Assembly (NCBI GenBank): GCA_009760855.2
Contig: WPIO01000051.1
Location: 490,001 to 554,000, forward strand
From: Cristatella mucedo
Lineage: Eukaryota; Bryozoa; Phylactolaemata; Cristatellidae
DNA: 64,000 nucleotides
Direction: 5' to 3'
A program made the position numbers and the translations under genes. Of the stretch, positions 1 through 10,704 are shown one piece after another (position 1 is the first letter of the stretch; every line of letters begins with the position of its first letter). The notes beneath the pieces are model-generated. The model ran no database searches, was not told where the DNA came from, and saw only the letters and a list, made by a program, of their open reading frames with translations.

Positions 1-231
1 GGTAGAAGAACTTCGAGAAGTACATGGCGATACCACAGTTGCTTTTAAAGGGGTGTGTCGGCGGCCAAGCCACCTGGTGGGCCCTTTCGGTTTTTTTTAT
101 AATTCGGCTGCTTTTAGACAGGTTTAGGTATGATCGTTCTGACGCCTGTCGTCGTTAGTGTATGAGTTGCTTTGGCTCCTGGTTGATCAATAGATACAGT
201 GAAAAATTCTTATGAAAAATTCACATATATA

Positions 232-695
232 GTTGGCCATGGTTCAGCTCTCATATACCTTTCTGAGCTGCTGCACCTGTTTCAGTCACATTGTGGCCCG
301 GGTCCTCTGAGGACGATAAATTAGCAGTTCTAGTCCTTAACTGAAAGACCGTTCGTGACGGAGCCTTTTGCTCAGCATGTCATAGGCTACGGACTTCTCT
401 TCCAAAATTCTTATGAACCGGTATTTCATCTACTGCTGCCACTGTGGCACATCTTTTCCAGCATTGTTAAGCTGCAGTAAATATGCTAGTCACTTCCTCG
501 ACTGCCCTGCTGACTCAGCTACGCTGCTAGCTATCTTTTCTTGCATGCGATAGATTCTTTTGGCTTCCGTTAGCACAAAGCACAGTAAAGCCGTTTTGGC
601 TTTGAGTGCGCTACAGAAAATTCTCCGGCGTAGCACACACACTGGTGGGTGGCTCTGTGGAGCAACATACGGAGATTTTAGTACATCACATTATC
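232..695 (+). mobile_element. LINE family B, 3' fragment (L2/CR1-like)
   Basis: This is a decayed 3' end of the LINE B family. It aligns by eye along its whole length with the end of the larger copy at 19.4-22.8 kb: the C-terminal reverse transcriptase region (Leu-Leu-His-Gln-Phe-Gln-type segment, then Val-Asp-Asn-Lys-Leu-Ala) followed by the 3' untranslated region. It finishes in a degraded ACATT tail (acatcacattat, about 683-694). The 5' end is truncated, as expected from incomplete target-primed reverse transcription. Many small indels break every frame, so it is old and has no coding capacity. Confidence 0.72.
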
Positions 696-1884
696 CACTA
701 ATCCTTGCAAATCTCCAGCAGCGTGTTTGCGTGTCGTGCTGGGTGCTTCTCTGTAGTCTAAATGACGAGTCTAAAAATTTGACAAAGTGGTACTCATGTC
801 GAACGAAAATCTAAGAAGGAACAGAGCTAACGCAGGGGCTCAAGCTTCAGAGGCCGAGGAAATCCGTAGCTGCCTTATGTGATTGCACAGTTTTACATAG
901 CCGTAATAGTATTAGTAGTAGTAAGGCTGGTAGTAATAGTAAGAAACTTATGTAGCATCCTAACAGAGTTGATTTCCTTTTTTCGGCTATATAAAATTGC
1001 CGAAGAAAAGCATTCGATCCTGGACGGAGAGACAGAAATGATGACAGACCTGAATAGTTCCATAAAAAGTAGGAGAGAACAAACAATGTCATCTTCTGCT
1101 TAACATCGTTCCAATAAAAAATGTTCTCATACATGATATATGTATTTTTTTGAAAGCTTGCACACGGCTTTCATTCGAGCCTTCTCGGGGCATGAGGAAG
1201 CGAAAAGGTTCCTCCACGCTTGTTATTAAAGATACAACAGAAGCCAATTTTGTGAAATCGCATTAAATAAGTTCCGATGCCAACTAGAACGGAGGCCAGT
1301 GGCTCCTCAAAGCCTCATTGATCGAGTCAAACCAGCAATTGTATAGTTAGTTGCCGAAATAAAATTTCTGATTTGTGTAAGGTGTACTTGCAGGGCATAG
1401 TGGTGCCAAACATAATGCAAAGCGAAAATGTCACACTCTACGTGACCACAATGCTAGGCTAGTATATAAATGACCTGACCTGAGTTTGGGTTCTTGACTG
1501 CATGACTAGGTCTTACTTGCTTACAACTGCCACAGACGGCTATAGGAACATTTCCTTCATCTACCTCACGAGCTCAGGTATTATAATAGGAATAATGGTA
1601 GTCTGTTATTTTTTAGTAACCCAAGAGTACTAAGTCTCTACCCTCGTGCTTTGCAACTCACTACAAGAGAATCAACGAGTATTGGTTAGTGGCATGCACG
1701 GTTTCACGTCTGAAAAAGCCAGCATCTTGCTTAGCCAGGATACGCTAATGCAACCCTGATGATTCTTATGGTCACCAGGTAGCAATATCTGCGGCTAGCA
1801 ATGTGCACTGAATCGGGCCAAGGTAAGCATGCTGAGTACACCGAAGCGAAAAAACGACAGTTCTATGAGATAGGTTATGTAGTC
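696..1884. other. No recognisable feature
   Basis: I see no gene here. Short open frames overlap on both strands around 850-1130, but they are AT-driven and hydrophobic, with no motif or splice context. The stretch probably holds decayed repeats. Confidence 0.4.
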
Positions 1885-2660
1885 TACAATCAAGTCTGCC
1901 TACTTTCACTTTCATAACATTGCTAAAATTTGGGCTTGTTTAGACAGGGATACCACATCTACATTGGTCCATGCATTTGTCACATCCCGTCTTGACTTTT
2001 GTAACTCACTGCTTACTGGTCTAAAGGCTTGTGCAATCAGGCAAATACAGCTGGTGCAAACCTCTGCAGCTAGGCTTGTCTGTCGTGAGCGTCGCAGTTG
2101 CCACATCTCACCACTTCTCGCCGACCTACACTTGCGTTCAGTCAAGCAGCACATCTAATTCAAGGCCTTTTCGCTCCCTTTAGGTCTCTTTATTCTTTGA
2201 CTCCAGCCTGCATATCAGTTCAACTGCCCCACCAGGCTAAGTATCGTACCACAGCTTTTCGGAATCCAACTGTTAACCTATACCTCGTACAAACCTCAAA
2301 TCCTATGGAGACCGTGCTTGATTCTTATGCTTTCAAAGCCTGGAACTCACTTCCGACTCCTTTCACAACATCCCCTGACTTGACCGCATTTAAAAAGAAA
2401 TTAAATCGCACCTATTCATCACAGCATTTAGTGAATCGCTGTGATTTGTCCTTTATGTGCTTATGCGTGCTGATACTGTGTATGCAGCTACTGACGACAC
2501 TCGCATGCTGACCCTGTGCATGCCACCCATATCCATGTTATTCTTGTTGTTTATCGAGCATGCTACCACTAACCATTCAATCGTGTTTCGTTTGCAGCAA
2601 ATGTAAAGCGCCTAGAAAGAGATTGAGTTCTCAGAGGGCGCTTTACTAAGTATGCTAAAT
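1885..2660 (+). mobile_element. LINE family A, 5'-truncated 3' portion
   Basis: This fragment corresponds to the last third of the LINE A reverse transcriptase ORF plus the 3' untranslated region. Frames at 1964-2158 and 2098-2511 encode family peptides: HAFVTSRLDFCNSLLTGL, then a region ending in AWNSLPT. The split between two frames shows frameshift decay. The end carries the family's 3' hairpin (AAAGCGCC ... GGCGCTTT, about 2605-2645), but the usual (ATT)n tail is reduced to a few AT-rich bases. The copy starts at the Ser-Ala-Tyr-Phe-Gln region, so it lacks endonuclease and the polymerase core. Confidence 0.85.
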
Positions 2661-2841
2661 ATCAGTATTGTATTTATTAGCCATACTTACGCTCAATTTG
2701 AGTGCCTCTGGGTAACGCACGTGAGGACAGCAAATGGGTTTTCTGCAAGCTTGCTAATCGAAGCTAATTCCAATTGACCGCCTAGCCATGGCAGCCCTAT
2801 TGCTCACAAGATGATTAGTTAAGCCTAATTAAGTTTGAACG

Positions 2842-2985
2842 CTCCAGCCGGTAGGGTGCTCGTACAGCCCAGCCCGAGGTCGAGGGTTGGAGTCCTGCAG
2901 CAGGCAATGCTCTTCGATTCCTGCAAGCCAGATGATTGCAGCTAAAACCCCTCTGCAGATTGATAAATAAGGCTGCTGAATGTCC
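2842..2985 (+). mobile_element. SINE2, divergent copy
   Basis: This is a diverged tRNA-derived SINE. The head contains an A-box-like stretch (ccggtagggtgctcg) and a B-box-like stretch (gagggttggagtcctgcagc). The body then follows the order seen in better copies at 31.5, 36.6 and 58.2 kb: gcaggcaatgctc, then gcagataaaccc-type sequence, then an aaggctgctgaa-type end. Identity is low, and the assignment rests on order and orientation. Confidence 0.5.
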
Positions 2986-5174
2986 AAAATTTATCCTTCA
3001 CTTTAAAAGAGCTCAGATATTAACAGACCGTCAGGCTGCTTGCTAACTCAAGCACAATACAATTAGCCTCGGGTCGCATCGGTCTAATCCGGTTCGCTGT
3101 GAGTAAAAAAGTAAGTACTGTGATCGAACGGGGACCTGCTGAGGCAGAATAATGTATCTCTATTACTATGCAACGGCATTAGCACTGCATGATGAAATTG
3201 AAGCGCCAGTGACAGAGTAAGAAAAAGTGTTTGCCGTCGTTGGCAGATATTCATCTGGTTTATTTAAAAAGTTTCCAAGGTTTACAAAGTCTAAGAACGA
3301 CATTGAAGTTCAGAGGATTTTTAAAAGTTGGATTAAACCAACTTGAGCTAGACTATCCTTTAAGTATGCAACTGAATAGCGGTCTATGAGATTTACATTC
3401 TTACTGCGTTTACCTATTTTTTCTGCAGCAACAGAAATGCAATTCCTCCGGTGTTATTTTTGAGACTAAATGATACAGAAAAACTGAATCGGCGTAATTA
3501 AAAGTAGCCTACGGAGTCAGCCTGCAAAATCCTCACCACATTCGCCTTGGCCAGCAAGAATTGAAAGCTTTCTTCTTGCTGTTTTTAGGGGTTTATTGTT
3601 AGCAATTCTTGCAACCAAAACTAGGCGATTGGAGGTCCCGTTTGAGATTTCGATTCCCTTGCAAATTATCCCATAGTTTCTGCTGCAAATTTATTATAAA
3701 GATATTGTATTAGCGACTGTGAGCAATCCAAAAAATGCAGGTTTTGCATTTGGTATTCAGTCAGTTAGCAGTTCATGCTTCTACAGCAGAATTAAGTCAG
3801 TTGGAGTGTCAATGCACAACCGGTTAAATAGTTCTAATTGCTCATTCTAGTTGCCTCACTGGGAATTAATCATTGCTTGGGCAATGAAGTCTGGCTACCT
3901 TAGCTTAGAGAGTCCATCATTAGCAGAGAGTATCTGTAAACAAATAAGTTATTATTTTTAACTTTAATAGGCTTATTTTAGGCATCATGGTCACATCAAT
4001 ATGAAATCTGGAGGCTATATTAACTATAGCTCGTGTGAATGAATCAAGGGTAACTATCAATATTACTAACTTGAGGGAGTGCACACGACAGCGGAAATGT
4101 ATCAGAAATGCGTGAGTCTGTATTGGGGCTACGAGCTAATATACACTTATCGGGAAAAGAATGCAGGTGTAGTTTTATTACTTGCATAACTTTATCACTT
4201 GGAGCTCACACCTCATTCTGGCTAGCTCGTCGTGTTAGTCAACCAGTAGTTCCAATATATTTATTCAATACATCATGCATTGCATGCAGCAATCTGGGGC
4301 CATGATGTTGAACTGCGAGTATGCTATTGAAGGCCTAAATTTCACAAAAGCACCAGTGGTCCGACTGCTGCTTTTCAGTGGAGAAATGTGGCACTGTATG
4401 CCCTATACACAAAGAAATCTGAAATATTCTTCTACTTCAATCCACTGACAAATTCCAATTAGCTCTGTTTTCACGCATCTTTGGTCATCTAAAAATGCAT
4501 ACCTGAATAAGTTATTGGCATCTAACGCGGATACTTCTCCTACACTGCGACAACGAGGTGCTGAGCAATTTTTAGATTCCACCCGAGGTCAATGGGCCAC
4601 GTTGCATATCGTTCTTAGCTCATGGCAATATCTCACCACAATAAGCGGTGGTTCTGGGTTGTCTAAAAACTTCACGTGTTCCTCAAAGCAATCTCTCAAT
4701 CCGGGTTCACCCTATTGCCGACACGGCAGCTCTGAGGTCCGTCGGGGTTTTTTGAAACGGCTTACAAGCAATCACCGCAGTGGTCGCACCCAGCTATGAA
4801 TAGGGTGCACTGGCGTTGGCCGGGAGTTCAATAGTAGTAGTCTCACATTACTGTCTCTCTACAGGCCGTGAGATACCAATAAGTTTTTGGCATTGCAATT
4901 GGTTGTCGCCGAAGTGGGCACTGTTATCATATCTCAATAAAGCTTGCCTAGTTGACGCGATGATACCTGACTTAAGTGTGCTGCATACCTGAACTACATC
5001 GGCTCTACGTCTATGGCACAACGAGAGCATTTTGATTTAGTTTTATTATCAATTGACCTGTCATGATATATTCTTTAAGCTTACATACTCGGTAGGTCAG
5101 AAGCCATGTTGCAGCTGATAGACAGGCTCCACAGCATAGCTTCTTAAAAACACCTCCCAGAATCCAACTAGTCC
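2986..5174. other. No recognisable feature
   Basis: This AT-rich stretch has no coding region, tRNA or repeat that I can support. The longest frame (4515-4799, plus) has no family resemblance and no splice context. It could be intronic to the minus-strand acetylcholine receptor gene, one exon of which lies at 7.0-7.2 kb. Confidence 0.4.
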
Positions 5175-5658
5175 ATAACAATAATAATAATAATAATGCA
5201 CTTGATAAAACGCCCTCAGAGAACTCAATCTCTCTCTAGGCGCTTTACATTTGCTGCAAAGTGAAATGCAATTGAATGGCGAGTTAAATCATGCTCGAAA
5301 AAGAAACAAAATGAATAACATGGTTAAGGGTGACATGCACAGGGTCAGCATGCAAACGTGGTTAGTGGCAGCATGCACAGTGTCAGCACGCATAAGCACG
5401 TGAACGGCAAATCACAGGGACCCACTAAATGTTGTCCTAAATGGGTGTGTTTTTAAATGCGGTCAGGTCAAGGGATGTGCTGACGCAGGTCGGGAGGGAG
5501 TTCCAGGCTTTAGGAGCACACGAACTAAATGCACGGTCTCCAAAGGATTTCAGGTTTGTACGGGGTATTTGTAGACTGTTGGATTCCGAAAAGCGGGTTG
5601 AACGATGCTTGGCCTGATGGGACAGTATATCTGAGAGATAGGCTGGAGCCATTCTGGA
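5175..5658 (-). mobile_element. LINE family A, 5'-truncated 3' end
   Basis: Read on the minus strand, this copy starts inside the segment MAPAYLSDILSHQAKHRSTR (from about 5655) and runs through SNSLQIPRTNLKSFGDRAF and AWNSLPT to the ORF end. The 3' untranslated region and the hairpin tail follow, with (ATT)n at 5180-5197. The open frame stays intact through the junction into upstream host DNA (minus frame 5802-5437), so the copy is fairly young. The frame is therefore a chimera of flanking DNA and LINE, not a gene. Confidence 0.88.
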
Positions 5659-6327
5659 GTCCATACTGTAAATAGAGTAGACTAGAATTTCTAATTGGCT
5701 GGTTTCTAAAACTACAGTGCCTAATATTCTGCCTCTAGGGCCCAGATTCCAACACAAAGTTATGAAAGTAAGTAACTGAATAATTGTATCGTTTGATAAC
5801 ATTTTTATATTGAAGAGCAGTATCTATACTTTTCAATGTCCTTGCTTTAACAAGTAACCGTCTCTTTTCAGATTTTAATAAACTCCAACAATGCTGTTAG
5901 GGACAAGAGGCAGATCTTGCAATGGCCTCGCTCGGAAATGCTAAAGTACTGCGGTAGAATAATCTATATCTCAGGAAAAGATAACTAAGCCTTCATATCA
6001 AAAAATCTGCTGGGGAGGAAGGGGTGCAGCTCTGCACAAGCAAATAGTCAAGCATCAAAGCATAGAATTAGTCTGCTTTATTGATTTTAATAACCTATTA
6101 TAAAACTGATAGCAAAATTTAAGAGTTGGTAGTATTTCCATAGCTGCCGTGAGCTCTGTTTACTGCAAGTGAGTGTCAGGCAGTGAGTATGTTTCCAACT
6201 TCATGTAGGAAATTTTCAGCTTCTAAGCGTTAAACAACTTTTCTCAAATTTAAAATAATTGGCTCATGTAGTAAATACAATCATTTTGTCGGTGTAGTTA
6301 TAGTCTCAGGAGGCTTATTCAAACTAA
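5659..6327. other. No recognisable feature
   Basis: This is flanking DNA between two minus-strand LINE A insertions. I see no gene or repeat. Confidence 0.35.
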
Positions 6328-6360
6328 GATAATAATGATACATTTGTATAGCAGCCTCAG

Positions 6361-6415
<55 letters not shown>

Positions 6416-6851
6416 GGCACTTTACATAAGCTTTACAGGAAGTAAGATCAAATGGTCATCGGTATTATGCACTCTTTGAACAGGCATAATATGTTCAGAG
6501 GCAATATGCAGAATGTGAACACGTAAAATGGTTAGTGGTAGCTTGCACTGGCTCAGCAGCCATAAGTACAGAAAGATCACATCGCAAAGACCAGCCAAAT
6601 GCTTCGAGAAACAGTTACGTTGTTAGCTACTTTTCAAATGTCTTCAAGTCAAGGAGCATCGTAACATCCGTCGAGTGTGATTTCTAGGCTTTGGGAGCCT
6701 ACGAACTAAAGGTACGGTCTCCAATAGTTGCGAGCAATTATTATAATGACCTAAGCTGTAGAAGCTCTGTCCTTTTGCGTGGCGTCTAATGGTTTTTCAA
6801 CCCAAGCATGCCTAGAGCCTAAGGATCGTCACACAGTGCATCGCTGGAGCA
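6328..6851 (-). mobile_element. LINE family A, decayed 3' end with internal (CT)n
   Basis: This minus-strand 3' fragment shows family landmarks in order: the hairpin tail at 6355-6428, the 3' untranslated region, then the segments matching the ORF end (acggtctccaa, about 6714) up to the Met-Ala-Pro-Ala position near 6850. Frames are destroyed. The hairpin is interrupted by a pure (CT)n array at 6369-6414, exactly where the family has a short tctctctc run, so the microsatellite expanded inside the element. Confidence 0.78.
6369..6414. repeat. (CT)n microsatellite inside a LINE A tail
   Basis: About 23 uninterrupted CT units. They sit between gagaactct and aggcactttac, which are the two arms of the LINE A terminal hairpin. 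Confidence 0.95.
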
Positions 6852-7022
6852 AACTGCGTTTCTTGCTAAACACACGCCGAGTCCTTAGCTGACAATATCA
6901 CAGCAGATTTTGCTCCAACGACGAAGCAGATCTGGATCGTAGAGGATGCGGAGTTGGATATTGCATTGGGAAGAGCTGGAATGGCAGCCGGATACGCCGT
7001 GGCTGATGGTTAGAGTGCTTAC

Positions 7023-7189
7023 CAAGTCTAGAATGTGGTTGAGCTTCAAGCCGATATTCACGACGACGGTGTCGTCGGGGCTCTTTACGGGCCTCATGAA
7101 CTTGTTGTAGCCATCGACCAGACTGTGGTGTAATGCACGCTCAGCGCTCCACAGCTGTATTAGGCTGCTGTTGTCAGCGTTCCTATCGG
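7023..7189 (-). CDS. Nicotinic acetylcholine receptor subunit, one internal exon
   Basis: This 167-nt minus-strand exon encodes 55 full codons. Its product contains ALHHSLVDG, then YNKFMRPVKSPDDTVVV, then NIGLKLNHILDL. This is the start of the extracellular ligand-binding domain of a Cys-loop ligand-gated cation channel, with the nAChR-type YNK..RPV and V..GL.L..(I/L)LD motifs. The splice sites fit. A pyrimidine-containing acceptor (ttgctaattacttgcag) precedes 7189, and GTAAGC follows 7023. The exon starts in phase 1 and ends in phase 0, just before the conserved Asp-Glu-Lys-Asn-Gln segment of the family, a position where known nAChR genes have an intron. I found neither the preceding signal-peptide exon nor the following exons. 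The subunit type cannot be told because the Cys-loop and the alpha-type vicinal cysteines are encoded elsewhere. The frame is clean, so the gene is probably functional. Confidence 0.85.
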
Positions 7190-8423
7190 CTGCAAGTAAT
7201 TAGCAATACATGCTTGCCTCCGATGTAGAGCGAACATGAATTTACATTACCCTAAGCAACAAATGTCAGTAGTCATCATTGATCGGGTTAGCAATCGGTT
7301 AAATACTGATTAGTGTCTAAATGTGGCTCAACACCTGGTGAATGATGTTAGAGTCAAAGCATTGACAGCAGGTCTATTGCAAAATAGATTATTTAGTCGT
7401 AGTGAGATGTCCCAAGAAGGACTCAAAGTAGACGATATTGGCGGAGCACATGTGATCTGAGAAAGTCATCATTTGCACCTTGGCTATAGCTGACCGTTTT
7501 ACCAGCATGGTGGTGAGAGCCTTGCTAAAGCACAGTTCGTATCGGCACTAGCATGTTCTTTAGCTATACACCCGAGCACCTGCGGCTGCAAGAGGCGTTG
7601 CTGTGCTCAAAAGTTAAAGTGAAGGTTAGCCAAATCAGTATCCCCATTTTCCTAGCGAGTGTAGAGCCTTAATGGCTGCCATTCCCTCGTGGTGCACAAA
7701 GTCACACACAGCAGTCCTCCTGACCGCTTTATCCTCATGTCGCTCACTGCTTAACTTGCGTCCTTTCGTTGGTGCAGCCTGCTCCCGCTGACTTGTGAGC
7801 TGCTCGATAAGCATCCATTCTACCTCAAAACGAATGCCGATATCGATAAATGCTGGAGCTCGTGCCATTGATGAATTCGCCGGCCTGAGTTGCTATATCT
7901 GGTGTCCGGGCTTTGACCAGCTGGCATGACAGCATAGAATAATACCCAAGGATATCAACATATAGAGCACAGCTTTGTGCAGTCATTGCCAATTAGCAAT
8001 CAAGCTTTTTCTTAATGTGCTACTGCAAGCAGCGTTTATGACGCGGAAAACTTGTAAGCATTGTAAAAGAATACACCAGACCGAGGGCTTGCTTCTAAGA
8101 TGACCAGCTGCCCAACTAAGCCTCCCCATAACGTCTTGTACGAAGCTGATTAAAGGAATATTTTTCACAGCCTTACCTCCTTGCTAATTGTTCCAGCGAA
8201 GGAGCAAAGTGGTAGCACTCTCTCATTGCTATAACAACTGCAGCTGCTACAGCTTTTGGCTGAGCCAGAGAAAATCAGTCTGACCCTCACCAAAATTAGA
8301 ATAAGTAGTTAAGCAACAAAAGCACTATAGTAGCTGCTGACTTCCACGGTTTAGATGTACAATGCAAAGCAGCTTTACATTCTGCAAGTGAACGTCAACC
8401 GTCTATATGTGTTTTAACTGTCG
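7190..8423. other. Upstream intron or flank of the receptor exon
   Basis: I could not identify the preceding receptor exon here. Minus frames at 7868-7635 and 8168-7983 have no family resemblance. The stretch is probably the intron upstream (on the minus strand) of the 7.0-7.2 kb exon. Confidence 0.35.
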
Positions 8424-8550
8424 AGATAGTTTGGTCCAGCGGTAAAGGTGCTCTCCCAAACCATGGTCTGGCTGAGGTCTTGGGCTCAGCCAGGAGGCAT
8501 ATGTGAAGTGCCTGAATTGAGATTGAGTTCTCTTGGGGCGCTATACAAAT
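8424..8550 (+). mobile_element. SINE1 copy with LINE A-type tail
   Basis: This is a full SINE1. The tRNA-like head has A-box-like tagtttggtccagcggtaaa and a B-box-like run ending ggcttgggctcagcc. The 3' body carries the shared hairpin (gaagtgcctgaattgagattgagttctcttggggcgct), which closely matches the LINE A 3' end. It is followed directly by (AT)n and then a long CT array. Confidence 0.82.
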
Positions 8551-8596
8551 AATCATATATATATATATATATTTTGTATAACTCTCTCTCTCTCCC

Positions 8597-8661
<65 letters not shown>

Positions 8662-8690
8662 TTCTCTCTCTCTCTATCGCTCTTCCTCTC
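8551..8690. repeat. Compound microsatellite (AT)n-(CT)n after SINE1
   Basis: An (AT)n run at 8555-8571 is followed by a CT-rich array at 8582-8690 with scattered CCT and TTT interruptions. It starts at the 3' end of the SINE1 copy and probably expanded from its tail. The Ser/Leu and Arg/Glu frames over it (plus 8533-8721, minus 8788-8486) are translations of the repeat. Confidence 0.93.
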
Positions 8691-10628
8691 TCCTTATCAC
8701 TCGATGTATTTTGGGCTGTAACCTCATGCATCACATGACGACTGAATGTCATGTTCATGAGATTTCTTGAGCATGCTGAAATGCCCAAGTGTCATTAGGT
8801 GCACACACGGTAGCCGAAAGAAATTGTCTAGTGCAACAAGGAAAACAAAGAGTCATCGCAGATCCATTTGGAAAGTCAGCGTTGTAAGTAGCACGGTAGT
8901 AGAAGAGCACGCCGGCGTAATGGAAGTGCAGCAATCGGCAGTAGAAGATGCGATCCTATTGCGTGAAGACTGGTAGAACTAAGCTATAGATTTGAGGACA
9001 GTCGAGGAGCAACAGAAAGATACAGCCGATTGTCCGGAGGAGCTGATCGGGCTGAGAGAATCTACAAGGCTCATAGATCTCTGCATTTCAGATTGATATG
9101 AATGAGCCCAGTCATAAGTGCGGCTTGGTCACAGCAAACATTCTGTTTCACGGCAGCTAATTAGCATTGACGCCGGTCCTGCAGCATACTTGCACGAGGC
9201 TTTGAAAGCCATTCTTGTCTCCCACTGTAGAGGTCTAATAACTTTTTTGCCACAGCTCTGCCCATGAGGAGTCACGTCAACCTACCATGAGAGACCCTAG
9301 AAGTAAGTGGGATCCTTAGGTAACAAATCTAATGACAATCCATAGTCCTAGACACGAGAGTCACAAGGACTGGCTAAGAGACGGTTTTTTGAGTATCTCG
9401 CTGTAGGCTGCATGGTCAAGCCACAGCAGACAAGCCAGCAAAACTTGGCTATAATGTATAATGTAAACACAATACAGGGACATTATGCAGAACTATCCCA
9501 CTTAACAAAAATGCGCCCTTGTAACAAAAAAACTATAAGATCCACATAAGCATGCTTATTCGACAGAGCCATCGCTGATGCTTGCTCTGCATTTTACTTC
9601 GTGCCATTATAAATATAGTATAATTATATATTATATATATATTTATAATTATTGCCCCATTTATTTGCCTGCAGAAAGCTTCAGGCTATTGAAGAAGCAT
9701 CAGTAGTCTTGCGACGATTCTACAAACGTCCTACAGCAGTTTATAAACCTGGCAGTGCAGTAGCCCTGGTTGTGTGGTAAATTGGATTTCATTTGCTTCG
9801 GAATCTAATCAACGAGGGTGGAAGATTCAAGTAAGTGAGTAGGCTCTAGCAGGTAAATTTGGCTTAGCAGATGATTCTGCATTTGCAGCCGCATTAAAAA
9901 GCACAGGCAGCAGACACAAGTGCTCACGCCGGCAGTGTAACTAGCAGTGTCACGCCAGCAGTGTAACTGCAGCCAGAGCAAAGATTAGGTAGCACAAGTG
10001 CTCAGGCTGCAGCCGCCGCTGCAGCAGAACCAGAACGGAGCTTCACAGCGATAGGCTCTGGCTGAGACCAAAATATACCCGAATCCATGCAGACTCTTAA
10101 TTTGCTAAGACAGTCAGTTTTGTCTTGGGAAACTCTTCGAGCAGATCTTCGACTTGTCAGCCATTGACCAGGTAGGAAGAGACGGTTTATTTTTTAGTTC
10201 CAGTGTTTTCGAGGCCCACATCTGAAATCTAGGACCGTTTGACACCTTAATAGTAACTCGTGGAAAAGCACTGAAGCACTCTTTTCTTACCAATGGGTGC
10301 ACTCGTAGCATTGCTATACTCGTGGCTATACCTGGTCAAGGCTATAGTAACTGATTTTCCATGCTTTTTGGAAGGAAGGCAACTATTGTAAACATCTTAT
10401 AAAAAGAGCCCATCCTTGCTGTTGCTGCTTTATGTTTTTGATTGTAGCTTTTACTTTATGGGATGATTTTTTTCTGGCTAGCTTGCTAATTTTCACCCTC
10501 TGCAGCCAGCGTGAGTCTGCTGCAAGCGTATTCTGACAGCCCAGGAGGCCAAATTAAAACCCACGATCCATAATTACACCGGAGGGCATCATAAATGAGC
10601 AGCAGAGCAATAGATACCGCACGGTCAC
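8691..10628. other. No gene; small local duplications
   Basis: No coding region can be supported. An AT-rich, nearly self-complementary run lies at 9608-9655. Around 9910-10030 the phrases cacgccggcagtgtaact and cacaagtgctca each recur, which marks a small local duplication. Confidence 0.4.
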
Positions 10629-10704
10629 AAATAATAACAATGCACTTGATAAAGCGCCCTCGGAGAACTCAATCTATTTCTAGGCGCTTTACATTTGCTG
10701 GGTA
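10629..10704 (-). mobile_element. LINE A or SINE1-type tail fragment
   Basis: This short minus-strand piece carries only the terminal hairpin of LINE A (tgcacttgataaagcgccct ... aggcgctttacatttgctg) and a remnant of the ATT tail. It is the shortest 3' end in the window, cut just before the hairpin's 5' arm. Confidence 0.8.
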
